Positions 9,598 to 16,726 of a stretch of 64,000 nucleotides of DNA are shown in pieces. The DNA lies in NCBI RefSeq assembly GCF_027944115.1, contig NZ_JAPJZI010000001.1, forward strand, positions 3,100,001 through 3,164,000. Reading direction: 5' to 3'. The stretch's first letter is position 1; each line of letters opens with the position of its first letter. Source of the stretch: Hoeflea prorocentri. GTDB lineage: Bacteria > Pseudomonadota > Alphaproteobacteria > Rhizobiales > Rhizobiaceae. The notes below the pieces were generated by a model. That model had not been told where the DNA came from. It made no database searches and was given only the letters and a program-made list of their open reading frames with translations. Made by a program: the position numbers and the translations under genes.

Positions 9598-10478
9598 GCA
9601 GCAGCCTCTTTTCCGGCAGCATCGCCCTCACTGACGATGGGATTGACGCAGGTGCAAATGTTTTCAATCTCCACTTCGACCGTGTCGCCGGGGACCAGGA
9701 AGACAGGCGGCGTGCGCGCATGACCGACACCGGGCGGCGTCCCCGTCGCGATGAGATCGCCAGGTTCAAGGGTCGTGAATTCAGAAACCGTGGCGATCGT
9801 CTTTGCAACCGACCACATCATGTCTGCGGTGTTCGCGCTCTGCATGACATTGCCGTTAAGCCGCGACACAATGTTGAGGCCGGCAGCGCCTGGCGGAAGC
9901 TTGTCGGCAGTGACAACAACCGGACCGACGGCGCCGGTGGCGTCAAAATTCTTTCCGGGTGTCCACTGATGCGTCTTACGCTGGTAGTCCCGCACGGACC
10001 CGTCATTGAAAACCGTGTAGCCAAAGACGTGCGAGAGTGCGTCCTCCTCGCTGATATGCCGGCCGCCTTTCCCGATGACGATCATCAGCTCGACCTCGTA
10101 GTCGAGGCGATCGGAGCAGTCCGGCTTGATCATCGGCGCGCCCGCGGGGATCATGGAAGCGGGAAAGCGTATGAACATGGCCGGGTAAGTCGGGATTTCG
10201 TAGCCGCCTTCCTTGACGTGGTCGACATAGTTCAGCCCGAGACACAGTATTTTGCCGAATTGATTGAACGGAAGAGCCGGAATGAGCGATTCGACCGGCT
10301 GGGGCGCGGCCTGTTTCGCGGCCGTCACGATTTGATTAATTTTCTCAACCGGTGCGCAGATGGCGCCTGAAAGATCCGTCGCATTGAAGCCGGCCTGACC
10401 GGTCAGGCGGTAGGCTTCTTCACCCTCGACAAAATAAAGGGCTGTTCCCTGCCCGTCCCGGGCCACCATCAAACGCAT
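9594..10478 (-). CDS. Fumarylacetoacetate hydrolase family protein
   Basis: This 294-residue protein has the C-terminal FAH catalytic fold. Visible elements are LGLNYVDHVKEGG, the metal-binding acidic motif YEVELMIVIGKGG, an Asp in FNDGSVRDYQ, and GDLIATGTPPGVG. Members hydrolyse or decarboxylate acylpyruvates and related 2-oxo acids (HpaG, fumarylpyruvate hydrolase and others), often releasing fumarate and pyruvate. The start is the ATG at 10478 behind a strong AAGGAGGAG. It is the first gene of the reverse operon and is divergent from the YciI-like gene. The exact substrate cannot be read from the sequence. Confidence 0.86.
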   Translation of the reverse strand: MRLMVARDGQGTALYFVEGEEAYRLTGQAGFNATDLSGAICAPVEKINQIVTAAKQAAPQPVESLIPALPFNQFGKILCLGLNYVDHVKEGGYEIPTYPAMFIRFPASMIPAGAPMIKPDCSDRLDYEVELMIVIGKGGRHISEEDALSHVFGYTVFNDGSVRDYQRKTHQWTPGKNFDATGAVGPVVVTADKLPPGAAGLNIVSRLNGNVMQSANTADMMWSVAKTIATVSEFTTLEPGDLIATGTPPGVGHARTPPVFLVPGDTVEVEIENICTCVNPIVSEGDAAGKEAAA

Positions 10479-10505
10479 AGCGCTCCTCCTTGCTCTCTCC
10501 AAATA

Positions 10506-10546
10506 ATCAATATTTTCTTGTATTGTCAATTTATATCGATATTTTT
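10506..10546. promoter_or_regulatory. Putative divergent operator, ATCAATATT and ATCGATATTTTT
   Basis: The gap between the FAH-family and YciI-like genes contains ATCAATATT (10506-10514) and ATCGATATTTTT (10535-10546), the reverse complement of AAAAATATCGAT at 2407. The core ATATCGATAT (10533-10542) is a perfect 10-bp palindrome. Between them, TTGTATTGTCAA resembles a degenerate dyad. Placement 30-45 bases from both start codons fits a regulator of divergent promoters. Confidence 0.45.
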
Positions 10547-10576
10547 ATCCCAAAGGAAACAACAGGGGATAATCCA

Positions 10577-10951
10577 ATGCCGAAATGGGCTGATTACGTG
10601 AAAGAATCCCGGGAGCGCGGATCGCTGGCGGCGGAGTATTTCATTGTGCGCAGCCGACCTTCGGCACCGCCTGAAAAGCTCAAGGAGGTCCTGCCGCGCC
10701 ATCTGGATTACCAGTTGAAACTTCAGGACGCGCACAAACTGGTCTTTGCCGGCCCGCTATCGGATGAGAGCCTGGAAGAGATGCTCGGCGAAGGCATGAT
10801 GGTCTATCGCGCCACGTCGGAAAAGGAGGCCCGCGCCCTTGCCGACGCCGACCCAATGCATGCTGAAGGCGCGCGCAGCTACACGATGCGCCGCTGGCTA
10901 ATCAATGAAGGCCACATCCCGAACGCACTTCGGCCGTTGCTTGACCGGTAG
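10577..10951 (+). CDS. YciI-like / muconolactone-isomerase-like small protein
   Basis: This 124-residue protein has the ferredoxin-like YciI fold: the EYFIVRSRPSAPPEKLKEVL strand-helix start, the His-Leu-Asp segment PRHLDYQLKL, LVFAGPLSD, and a terminal ADADPMHAEGARSYTMRRW. YciI and muconolactone isomerase proteins share this fold and often act on lactones or chlorinated catechol products. The ATG at 10577 is chosen because upstream codons lie in the AT-rich promoter; GGGGAT precedes it. Divergent placement with a shared operator suggests it is the isomerase-like partner of the dioxygenase route. Confidence 0.8.
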   Translation: MPKWADYVKESRERGSLAAEYFIVRSRPSAPPEKLKEVLPRHLDYQLKLQDAHKLVFAGPLSDESLEEMLGEGMMVYRATSEKEARALADADPMHAEGARSYTMRRWLINEGHIPNALRPLLDR

Positions 10952-11463
10952 CCACATTCACCACCGCGAATGATTGTTCAGAACGCCGGACGGGACAGAC
11001 ACCAAGCAACCCGGGCCTGACACTTCGGTGCCACCGGCCGCTCGTCAATCACAGATTCTTTGTTTGACGAGTCGGCCAAGGTGCCGCCAACGCGCGAAAC
11101 CCACCTTCCCCGGCAGGTCTTGATACAGTTTTTTGCTGCAATAATTTGCATTCAGCCATTTCATCGGAATTCTATACACGTCATCCGAATACCTCTTGAT
11201 AAATACAACCGTGTATAATTCCGTATTAAATCCAAATATTTTGTTCTTTTATCGATTTCGATTCATCCTTTCGAATCAAATAGATTCTCGTGAATCTTTT
11301 TCATTTTTTTCGTCTTCTTTCTGAAAATTATTCACTTTTTACAAGCCATTTTTGCAAGATCTATTTTTTAAATTTGTTGCGCGATTACAACAAAACCACC
11401 TTCTACATAAGTAACAATTGGGATAACATCTTGGTACTAATTCTTTTGTTGGGGTAGCAAAAA
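10952..11463. other. Gene-free AT-rich region before the outer membrane protein
   Basis: No convincing gene is seen in these 512 bases. The first third contains a long RNA-type hairpin (11027-11085). The last 300 bases are strongly AT-rich, with a 7-bp dyad TTTGTTG...CAACAAA (11373-11394) within 100 bases of the omp start. They are a likely regulated promoter and a long leader for the downstream porin-like gene. Confidence 0.6.
11027..11085. other. Long imperfect inverted repeat (candidate structured RNA)
   Basis: The arms GGCCG-CTCGTCAA (11036-11048) and TTGACGAG-T-CGGCC (11064-11077) pair over 13 bases with one bulged T around a 15-base loop. Outside them GGTGCC occurs at both ends and can pair with itself through two G-U wobbles. 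No T tract follows, so it is not a standard terminator. It may be a small RNA, a REP-type element or an mRNA stabiliser. Confidence 0.5.
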
Positions 11464-12717
11464 ATGAGATATGTAATCTCTGGCGTCGCAGGCGCACTTT
11501 TGATGAGCACGCCGGCCATGACGGCCGACGTGGTGGTCGCAGACGCTCCATCCATCGTCTCAGGCGAATCCGTTTACGACTGGAGCGGGTTTTACGTTGG
11601 AGCTGGTGGTGGTTACGGTGCGGTCGTGCACGAACTGAGCTCACCAATTTTTGGTGGCGTCACGTTCAACGGCATCGGCGGCGAAGGTTTCTTCGGCGAA
11701 ATCACTGCCGGTTACGACTTCCAGTTCAGCAACGGCGTTGTCGCCGGGGTGGCGGCTTCCGGCCGGTACGGCAATATCGGCACCTCGCTCGACGTGTTCG
11801 GTCTCAATGCCGATCTGAATGCGGAGTACGGTTTCGACATTGTCGGTCGGCTCGGATACACCGTCGCGCCCAACACGCTGGCCTATGTGCTGGGCGGATA
11901 CACGTGGCAACATTTCGACCTGAGCACAAATTTTGGTTTTGGAACCGACTGGAACTCGGGCGGCTATGTCCTGGGACTGGGCATGGAACACGTGCTCAGA
12001 GGCAAATGGACGCTGAAATCGGAATACCGCTACGCAAAATACAACAGCCAGGACTTCTTTGGCGGCGGACTCTCTGTCGATCCGTCGACCCATACATTCC
12101 ACACGACCCTCAACTACCGCTTCAATGGCGGACCTTCGGGAACGACGGCTTCTCCGGTCAACTATGACTGGACGGGCATCAAGGTGGGTCTCGCAGCCGG
12201 CGGTGGTGCGATTGTTCACGACACCGACCTCTTCGGTAGCATTATCGACTTTGACGGTTTCGGCTCCGAAGGCTTCCTTGGTGATATCAATGTCGGCTAC
12301 GATCGCGAAATCGGCAATGGCTACCTGATTGGTGGCGTGCTGGCCGCTCGCATATCCAATATGGAGCTTGAAACAACGGCTCCCGGTTTCTCCAACAGCC
12401 TGCAGGCGGAATATGGCTTCGATGCTCTGCTGCGCTTCGGTAAACTGTTCAACTCCCGTACGCTCGCTTACGTGATCGGCGGTTATACATATGAGCACTT
12501 CGACTACAGCACGTCCGGTGGAGGTTCGGCTGACTGGAATCTCGGCGGCTATACGCTGGGTACCGGTATGGAAGTCGCGTTTACCGATCGTATCACCGGC
12601 TATACGGAGTACCGTTTCTCGCACTTCGGTTCGGAAGACTTCGGAACCGGTGGGCTTATCGAAATTGGACCGTCCAGCCATACGGTGCGCGTGGGCGCCA
12701 AGTTCAAGCTTTACTGA
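11464..12717 (+). CDS. Two-barrel outer membrane protein, Omp25/RopB family
   Basis: This 417-residue exported protein consists of two complete Omp25-like beta-barrel domains in series. A signal peptide occupies about residues 1-21 (ending PAMTA). Domain 1 spans 38-220, from YDWSGFYVG to the aromatic-terminated TLNYRF. Domain 2 spans 234-417, from YDWTGIKVGL to KFKLY. Matching landmarks occur in both halves: GGEGFFGEITAGYD against GSEGFLGDINVGYD, LNAEYGFD against LQAEYGFD, TLAYVLGGYTWQHFD against TLAYVIGGYTYEHFD. Family members normally have one barrel of about 200-230 residues. Ribosome site GGGG precedes the ATG, and a terminator follows. The role is probably envelope integrity or host or surface interaction. 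Confidence 0.88.
   Translation: MRYVISGVAGALLMSTPAMTADVVVADAPSIVSGESVYDWSGFYVGAGGGYGAVVHELSSPIFGGVTFNGIGGEGFFGEITAGYDFQFSNGVVAGVAASGRYGNIGTSLDVFGLNADLNAEYGFDIVGRLGYTVAPNTLAYVLGGYTWQHFDLSTNFGFGTDWNSGGYVLGLGMEHVLRGKWTLKSEYRYAKYNSQDFFGGGLSVDPSTHTFHTTLNYRFNGGPSGTTASPVNYDWTGIKVGLAAGGGAIVHDTDLFGSIIDFDGFGSEGFLGDINVGYDREIGNGYLIGGVLAARISNMELETTAPGFSNSLQAEYGFDALLRFGKLFNSRTLAYVIGGYTYEHFDYSTSGGGSADWNLGGYTLGTGMEVAFTDRITGYTEYRFSHFGSEDFGTGGLIEIGPSSHTVRVGAKFKLY
11575..12123 (+). repeat. Internal repeat 1, first Omp25-like barrel
   Basis: This stretch encodes residues 38-220 of the outer membrane protein and ends in a beta-signal-like aromatic strand (TLNYRF). It aligns end to end with the second copy at 12163-12714, so the gene arose by intragenic duplication or fusion of two barrel genes. 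Confidence 0.8.
12163..12714 (+). repeat. Internal repeat 2, second Omp25-like barrel
   Basis: This stretch encodes residues 234-417 and ends in the terminal aromatic KFKLY. The linker from repeat 1 is only about 13 residues (NGGPSGTTASPVN), too short for another folded domain. Confidence 0.8.
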
Positions 12718-12746
12718 CGGGGTGACCAATCGTCACCCACTCCAGG

Positions 12747-12773
12747 GGCCGGCGGCACAACCGCCGGCCTTTT
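12747..12773 (+). terminator. Rho-independent terminator after the outer membrane protein gene
   Basis: A 9-bp perfect stem GGCCGGCGG/CCGCCGGCC with a 5-base loop is followed by TTTT. A second hairpin, GGGTGAC...GTCACCC (12720-12738), lies just upstream. The pair ends the omp transcript and separates it from the convergent bfr gene. Confidence 0.85.
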
Positions 12774-12809
12774 CATTTTAGTGTATGAAAACAGATCGGG
12801 GTTGGCGCA

Positions 12810-13295
12810 CTAATCGGCTTCGTCCGCAGAACCCGCGTTGAGCAGACCATATTTTTCTTCGCCGATCGTATTGAGCAATTCGAGCTGTGTCTCAAGAAAA
12901 TCAATATGGCCTTCTTCGTCGGCCGTTAATTCCTCGAAGATGGCCATGGTGACATAATCGCCCTCTTCGCGGCATATCTCGCGTGATTTTATATAGGATG
13001 TGCGGGCGTCATACTCACCGGCAAGATCGGCTTCGAGCACTTCCTTGACATTCTGCCCGATGCGCAGCGGCGCGATCGTTTGAAGATTGGGATGACCTTC
13101 CAGGAAGATGATACGCTCGACCAGCCGGTCGGCATGGTTCATCTCCTCGATGGACTCCTCCCTTTCCTTCTTTGCAAGCTTTGTGTAGCCCCAGTCTTCC
13201 AAAAGGCGGTAATGCAGCCAGTATTGATTAACGGCGCCCAGTTCAAGGAACAGCGCTTCGTTAAGCCGCTCGATTACCTTTTTGTTGCCTTTCAT
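12810..13295 (-). CDS. bfr: Bacterioferritin
   Basis: This 161-residue ferritin-like protein stores iron in a 24-subunit cage. Ferroxidase ligands are visible in [20 protein letters not shown] (Glu18), EEMNHADRL (Glu and His), and [14 protein letters not shown]. Helix B carries the heme-ligand-type Met region in [18 protein letters not shown]. The start is the ATG at 13295 ([15 protein letters not shown]) preceded by GGGAG. It overlaps the bfd coding end by 35 bases, so the two are co-transcribed and probably co-translated. Confidence 0.96.
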   Translation of the reverse strand: MKGNKKVIERLNEALFLELGAVNQYWLHYRLLEDWGYTKLAKKEREESIEEMNHADRLVERIIFLEGHPNLQTIAPLRIGQNVKEVLEADLAGEYDARTSYIKSREICREEGDYVTMAIFEELTADEEGHIDFLETQLELLNTIGEEKYGLLNAGSADEAD

Positions 13296-13572
13296 GAAGA
13301 TCTCCCGCGTAGTGGTTGCGCAACTCAATCAATTTTGCGCGGTAGGAGACCATATCAACGGCAGAAGAGTCAAAGCGGAGATGGAAGGCTTCGCTGGTGC
13401 GAATGATGATATCCACCACATTCGGAAAACAGCGGCAGCATTTGCCCCGTTTTTCCATCGCATGATAGACCTTGGCCGGCACGATAAGCTGCCACCGCTC
13501 CTCATTGAGCATCTCAACGATGACCTGCTCGATCTCGCTTTCGGTGATGATATTGCAATGACAAGCGATCAT
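13261..13572 (-). CDS. bfd: Bacterioferritin-associated [2Fe-2S] ferredoxin, long form
   Basis: This 103-residue protein has the four-cysteine Bfd pattern, CHC at residues 4-6 and CCRC near 45-48, which binds a [2Fe-2S] cluster that reduces ferric iron in the Bfr core for release. Classical Bfd has about 64 residues. Here about 40 residues follow the cluster domain ([20 protein letters not shown]), and the last 11 codons run into bfr. The extension is unexplained. The gene leads the bfd-bfr pair and lies downstream of an Irr-like box. Confidence 0.85.
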   Translation of the reverse strand: MIACHCNIITESEIEQVIVEMLNEERWQLIVPAKVYHAMEKRGKCCRCFPNVVDIIIRTSEAFHLRFDSSAVDMVSYRAKLIELRNHYAGDLHERQQKGNRAA

Positions 13573-13698
13573 TTTTCTTTAACCATACTGTGCCGATGAC
13601 GGGCAGGATTGCTGAATCCGCAGCCACTTGCCGGAATTTGCTTTTTGCAATGCAAAATGTCAACCCGTTTACCCGTATTTTATCAACAAAAACAAATA

Positions 13699-13714
13699 TT
13701 TAGAATTATTCTAA
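13699..13714. promoter_or_regulatory. Irr/ICE-like iron control element
   Basis: TTAGAATTATTCTAA (13700-13714) is a perfect 15-base dyad that matches the TTAGAA-N-TTCTAA-type iron control element bound by Irr in rhizobia and relatives. It lies about 127 bases upstream of bfd and 137 upstream of the glycosyltransferase gene. Iron control of bfd-bfr is the expected reading. Confidence 0.6.
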
Positions 13715-13850
13715 TTTCAAAGTGCTCTCTTTGTCAGTATAAGTTATTGAATCAAGTGCATGACTGTTTCTACCGACCGCTTGACGCAAACGGGAGCAAC
13801 TTTTAAGCCGAACCAGAAACCCATTATTGCTTAAGATCTTGGGGGACATC

Positions 13851-14684
13851 GTGAAGACCTATCTCATCAATCTCGACCGGTCCCCGGACCGGCTGGAATG
13901 GTTCATGCGCTCCACGAAGGACCTTAATCTCGATGTTGTGCGGATTGCCGGCGTTGACGGTTCAGCTCTTGCCGATCGGGAGTTGGAAGACAATAGGCGC
14001 AAACGTCGCCGTCCAGGTGTGACACTAGGCCGGGCCGACATTGGCTGCTTCCTCAGCCACCGGGAGGCATGGCGCCGGGTTGCCGAGGGACAAGACCGTT
14101 GGGCATTTATTGCCGAAGATGACATCCATTTTGCACCCGGGGCGGAGCGCTTTTTTTCATCGGACAATTGGATCCCTGTCGATGCCGACATAATCAAGGC
14201 GGAGACTGTCTTCAATCCGACGCGTATTACCATACGGAATAATCCACGGGCCTTCGGCCACTTACTGAGAAGCCTGCTCTCTTCACATTGGGGTGCCGGC
14301 GGCTACTTTATCAATGCACAATGTGCCGCAAACCTGGTGCGATGGACGGAAGATGTCTGTGACCTGCCGGATAATGTACTGTTTGACGACTCGCTGGAGT
14401 TCTTTTCACGACTGCGAATCTACCAGATCGATCCGGCTATCTGCATTCAGGATAATCTGATCAACAGTACCGGCAAGGTCGGGCTCGGCAGCGTGCGCAT
14501 TGACGCCAACATTGAGGAAGGTGTCACGAAACAACCCGTCAATACGCATAAGAAGCGAACCGTATTCGCAAGCCTGCTGCGGGTGGTCGCACGTCCTTTT
14601 GAGCACGTTTGGCGTCAGAAAAAGCTCCTGATTGCAGGGCAGTGGATCAAGATCATATCCTTCGACAATCAGCGAGCCGGCTGA
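13851..14684 (+). CDS. Family 25 glycosyltransferase, copy 1
   Basis: This 277-residue cytoplasmic protein is of the LPS/LOS glycosyltransferase family 25 type. It opens with VKTYLINLDRSPDRLEWF, carries the acidic catalytic signature AFIAEDDIHFAPGAERFF (EDD) near residue 90, and has SSHWGAGGYFIN and LPDNVLFDDSLEFF further on. Such enzymes add galactose or a similar sugar to lipooligosaccharide or surface glycans. The start is GTG at 13851 behind GGGGGA, matching the paralogue. It is a near copy of the gene at 15110, with divergence concentrated in the C-terminal 40 residues. No other LPS gene is nearby. Confidence 0.85.
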   Translation: MKTYLINLDRSPDRLEWFMRSTKDLNLDVVRIAGVDGSALADRELEDNRRKRRRPGVTLGRADIGCFLSHREAWRRVAEGQDRWAFIAEDDIHFAPGAERFFSSDNWIPVDADIIKAETVFNPTRITIRNNPRAFGHLLRSLLSSHWGAGGYFINAQCAANLVRWTEDVCDLPDNVLFDDSLEFFSRLRIYQIDPAICIQDNLINSTGKVGLGSVRIDANIEEGVTKQPVNTHKKRTVFASLLRVVARPFEHVWRQKKLLIAGQWIKIISFDNQRAG

Positions 14685-14699
14685 GCCGCTTTCGGGCTT

Positions 14700-15040
14700 A
14701 ATTGATTTCAACATAGGCAATCGAGACTTTACCGCTCGACTTTCGCAGAGCATCTTGCCACTAAAACCTCTTGATATGCTTTGGCGAGCGGGAAACAGAA
14801 AACTCCGCTTCGATCTGAAAAAACATATTCAGACGCGTGAAATGGAGCAAAGCGCGGATCCCAACGAAACTCGGCTCATCTGGGATTCGGTATCTCAACC
14901 ATGGGGCTCCGGGATGTATTTCGCGGCGTTGCGTGTGACGGTCACCTCCATTGAAAGCAATCATCGAACGAGCGTTTCCCCGCTTTCATACGTAGCGGCG
15001 GCCCGATGCGCCGGGTCAGGCCCTGCCGCGCAACCGGGAG
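14700..15040 (+). pseudogene. Decayed GntR-family regulator fragment
   Basis: The sequence aligns with codons of the intact GntR gene at 15973: NRKLRFDLKKHIQTREMEQSADPNE matches KQKLYRDLKQRILTLELEPGADLDE, then GLRDVFRGVA matches PLRDVFRDLA in another frame, then SIESNHRTSVSPLSY matches LESNRGASVSPLSH in the first frame. At least two frameshifts, a TGA after GHLH and a deletion of about 13 codons are seen. Nothing of the FCD domain remains. It is the relic of the duplicated neighbour. Confidence 0.85.
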
Positions 15041-15043
15041 CCA

Positions 15044-16330
15044 CTTGACGCTAAGCGGGGTAACTTTTAGGCCAAAGCAACAAGATAGTCGGTATCCATC
15101 GGGGGATTCGTGAAGACATACCTGATAAACCTCGACCGGTCCCCGGACCGGCTTGAATGGTTCATGCGTACAACCCGGAATCTCGGTTTTGATGTTGTCC
15201 GCATTGCCGCTGTCGATGGGATGACCCTCCCGGTCGGGGAAATAGAACACAACAGACGCAAGCGTCGCAGGCCCGAGTTGCCAATCAGCCGGGCGGACAT
15301 TGGATGTTTCCTCAGCCACCGCGAAACGTGGCGCAGGATTGCTGAGGGACAAGATCGCTGGGCTTTCATTGCGGAAGATGACATCCATTTTGCCCACGGA
15401 GCGGAGCGCTTTTTTTCCTCGGATGAGTGGATTCCAGACGATGCCGATGTCGTCAAAGCGGAGACTTTCTTCCGTCCGGTGCGTTGTACCATATGGAACA
15501 ATCCGCGTGCCTTTCGCCACTCCCTGAAGGTCCTTCTGTCCACACATTGGGGTGCGGGCGGTTACTTCATCAATCGAGAATGTGCCAAAAACCTGCTGAA
15601 ATGGACCGAGGACGTCTACGATCTGCCGGATAACATCCTCTTTGACGAAAGGCTGGAGTTTTTCTCCCGTTTGCATGTCTACCAGATCGATCCGGCCATC
15701 TGCGCTCAGGACAATATGATTATCAGCACCAACCAAGTTGGTCTTGGCAGTGTACGGATTGAAGCTAATATTGAGGAAGGTGTCGAGGAACGCCGCACGG
15801 GCACTCAAAGGCAACGCTCACATCTGGGGGAGCTGACGCGCGTAATTGCCCGGCCCTTCGAACACTTTTGGCGTCACAAAAAACTCTTACTGGCGGGACA
15901 ATGGGTCAAGACCATTTCCTTCGGCAACCAGCGAGCCAACTGACCCGATTTCCGGTTTACTTTACTTGAAAGTTGAATCAGTCGGACCTTTACGGCTCGG
16001 CTTTTACGGAGCACATTGCAACGGAAACCTCTGGAAATGCCTTGACGAACGGAAAACAAAAACTCTATCGCGATCTGAAGCAGCGAATTCTGACGCTGGA
16101 ACTGGAGCCGGGTGCGGATCTCGACGAAACTCAGCTCAGCAAGGAATACGGCATCTCGCGCACGCCACTTCGAGATGTTTTTCGCGACCTTGCAGGCGAG
16201 GGTTATCTATCTCTTGAGAGCAATCGTGGAGCGAGTGTTTCGCCGCTTTCTCACACAACGCTACGCGACTTTTTCCTCGCCGCACCGATGATCTATGCGG
16301 CAACGGCCCGACTTGCCGCGCGCAATGCAA
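15044..16330 (+). repeat. Tandem duplication, unit 2
   Basis: This is the second copy of the 1.26-kb unit, from CTTGACGCTAAGCGG through the second glycosyltransferase to about codon 120 of the intact GntR gene. The right edge is approximate because similarity to unit 1 fades there. Confidence 0.75.
15110..15943 (+). CDS. Family 25 glycosyltransferase, copy 2
   Basis: This 277-residue paralogue is collinear with the product at 13851. It keeps VKTYLINLDRSPDRLEWFMR, AFIAEDDIHFAHGAERFF and STHWGAGGYFIN, so both copies look catalytically intact. Differences cluster at residues 50-65 (TLPVGEIEHNRRK) and in the tail (RTGTQRQRSHLGEL). GTG is the start, behind GGGGGATT. Two retained copies may differ in acceptor or simply raise dosage. 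The end is 29 bases before the GntR gene. Confidence 0.85.
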   Translation: MKTYLINLDRSPDRLEWFMRTTRNLGFDVVRIAAVDGMTLPVGEIEHNRRKRRRPELPISRADIGCFLSHRETWRRIAEGQDRWAFIAEDDIHFAHGAERFFSSDEWIPDDADVVKAETFFRPVRCTIWNNPRAFRHSLKVLLSTHWGAGGYFINRECAKNLLKWTEDVYDLPDNILFDERLEFFSRLHVYQIDPAICAQDNMIISTNQVGLGSVRIEANIEEGVEERRTGTQRQRSHLGELTRVIARPFEHFWRHKKLLLAGQWVKTISFGNQRAN

Positions 16331-16713
16331 CGGCAGACCAGATCGTCGAGCTCACCGACAGCGCCAGTCGTTTTGATGAGGCAATCGAAGCCGCCTCGAC
16401 AACGCAACTCGCGATCCATAACAACCGTTTCCACCAGCTGATCGGTCTGATGGCCGATAACGCGTTCCTGCTGCCAAGCCACAACCGTCTGCTCATCGAT
16501 CACGCGCGCATATCGCAGACTTTCTACAGGGCCGAAGACCCGACGCTGAAGAAACCATTGGCGGACGCCGGTCGCCAACATGCCGACATGATCGAAGCCA
16601 TCCGGCAACGTGACGAAGACCGGTCGGAACAACTCGTATACGAGCACTGGGCACTTTCTCGGGAGTTCATTCAGCGCTCATTGACACCGGCAAGCCTCAA
16701 CATCGGGCTCTAG
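15973..16713 (+). CDS. GntR-family regulator, FCD type
   Basis: This 246-residue protein has a GntR winged helix-turn-helix at residues 28-95 (LYRDLKQRILTLELEPGADL, EYGISRTPLRDVFRDLAGEG) and an FCD domain with the histidine pattern HNNRFHQLIGLM and RQHADMIEAIRQRD. FCD regulators respond to small metabolites. No ATG is available near the N terminus. TTG at 15973 is used, though TTG at 16042 (LTNGKQKLYRDL) is equally plausible. It may control the glycosyltransferases upstream or the hut genes downstream, which are convergent. Neither is shown by sequence. Confidence 0.82.
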   Translation: MNQSDLYGSAFTEHIATETSGNALTNGKQKLYRDLKQRILTLELEPGADLDETQLSKEYGISRTPLRDVFRDLAGEGYLSLESNRGASVSPLSHTTLRDFFLAAPMIYAATARLAARNATADQIVELTDSASRFDEAIEAASTTQLAIHNNRFHQLIGLMADNAFLLPSHNRLLIDHARISQTFYRAEDPTLKKPLADAGRQHADMIEAIRQRDEDRSEQLVYEHWALSREFIQRSLTPASLNIGL

Positions 16714-16726
16714 ACCGGCAAACGAC

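Larger units (their letters stand above)
13780..15043 (+). repeat. Tandem duplication, unit 1 (1.26 kb)
   Basis: The unit begins CTTGACGCAAACGGGAGCAA and is followed 1264 bases later by CTTGACGCTAAGCGGGGTAA at 15044. Each unit carries a leader, a GTG-started family 25 glycosyltransferase gene and the 5' part of a GntR gene. Unit 1 ends in a decayed GntR fragment. Confidence 0.85.

Noticed and set aside
11641-12729. A 362-codon reverse frame opposite the outer membrane protein
   Set aside because: No signal peptide or domain; it repeats with the duplicated barrel only because the sense gene is duplicated.
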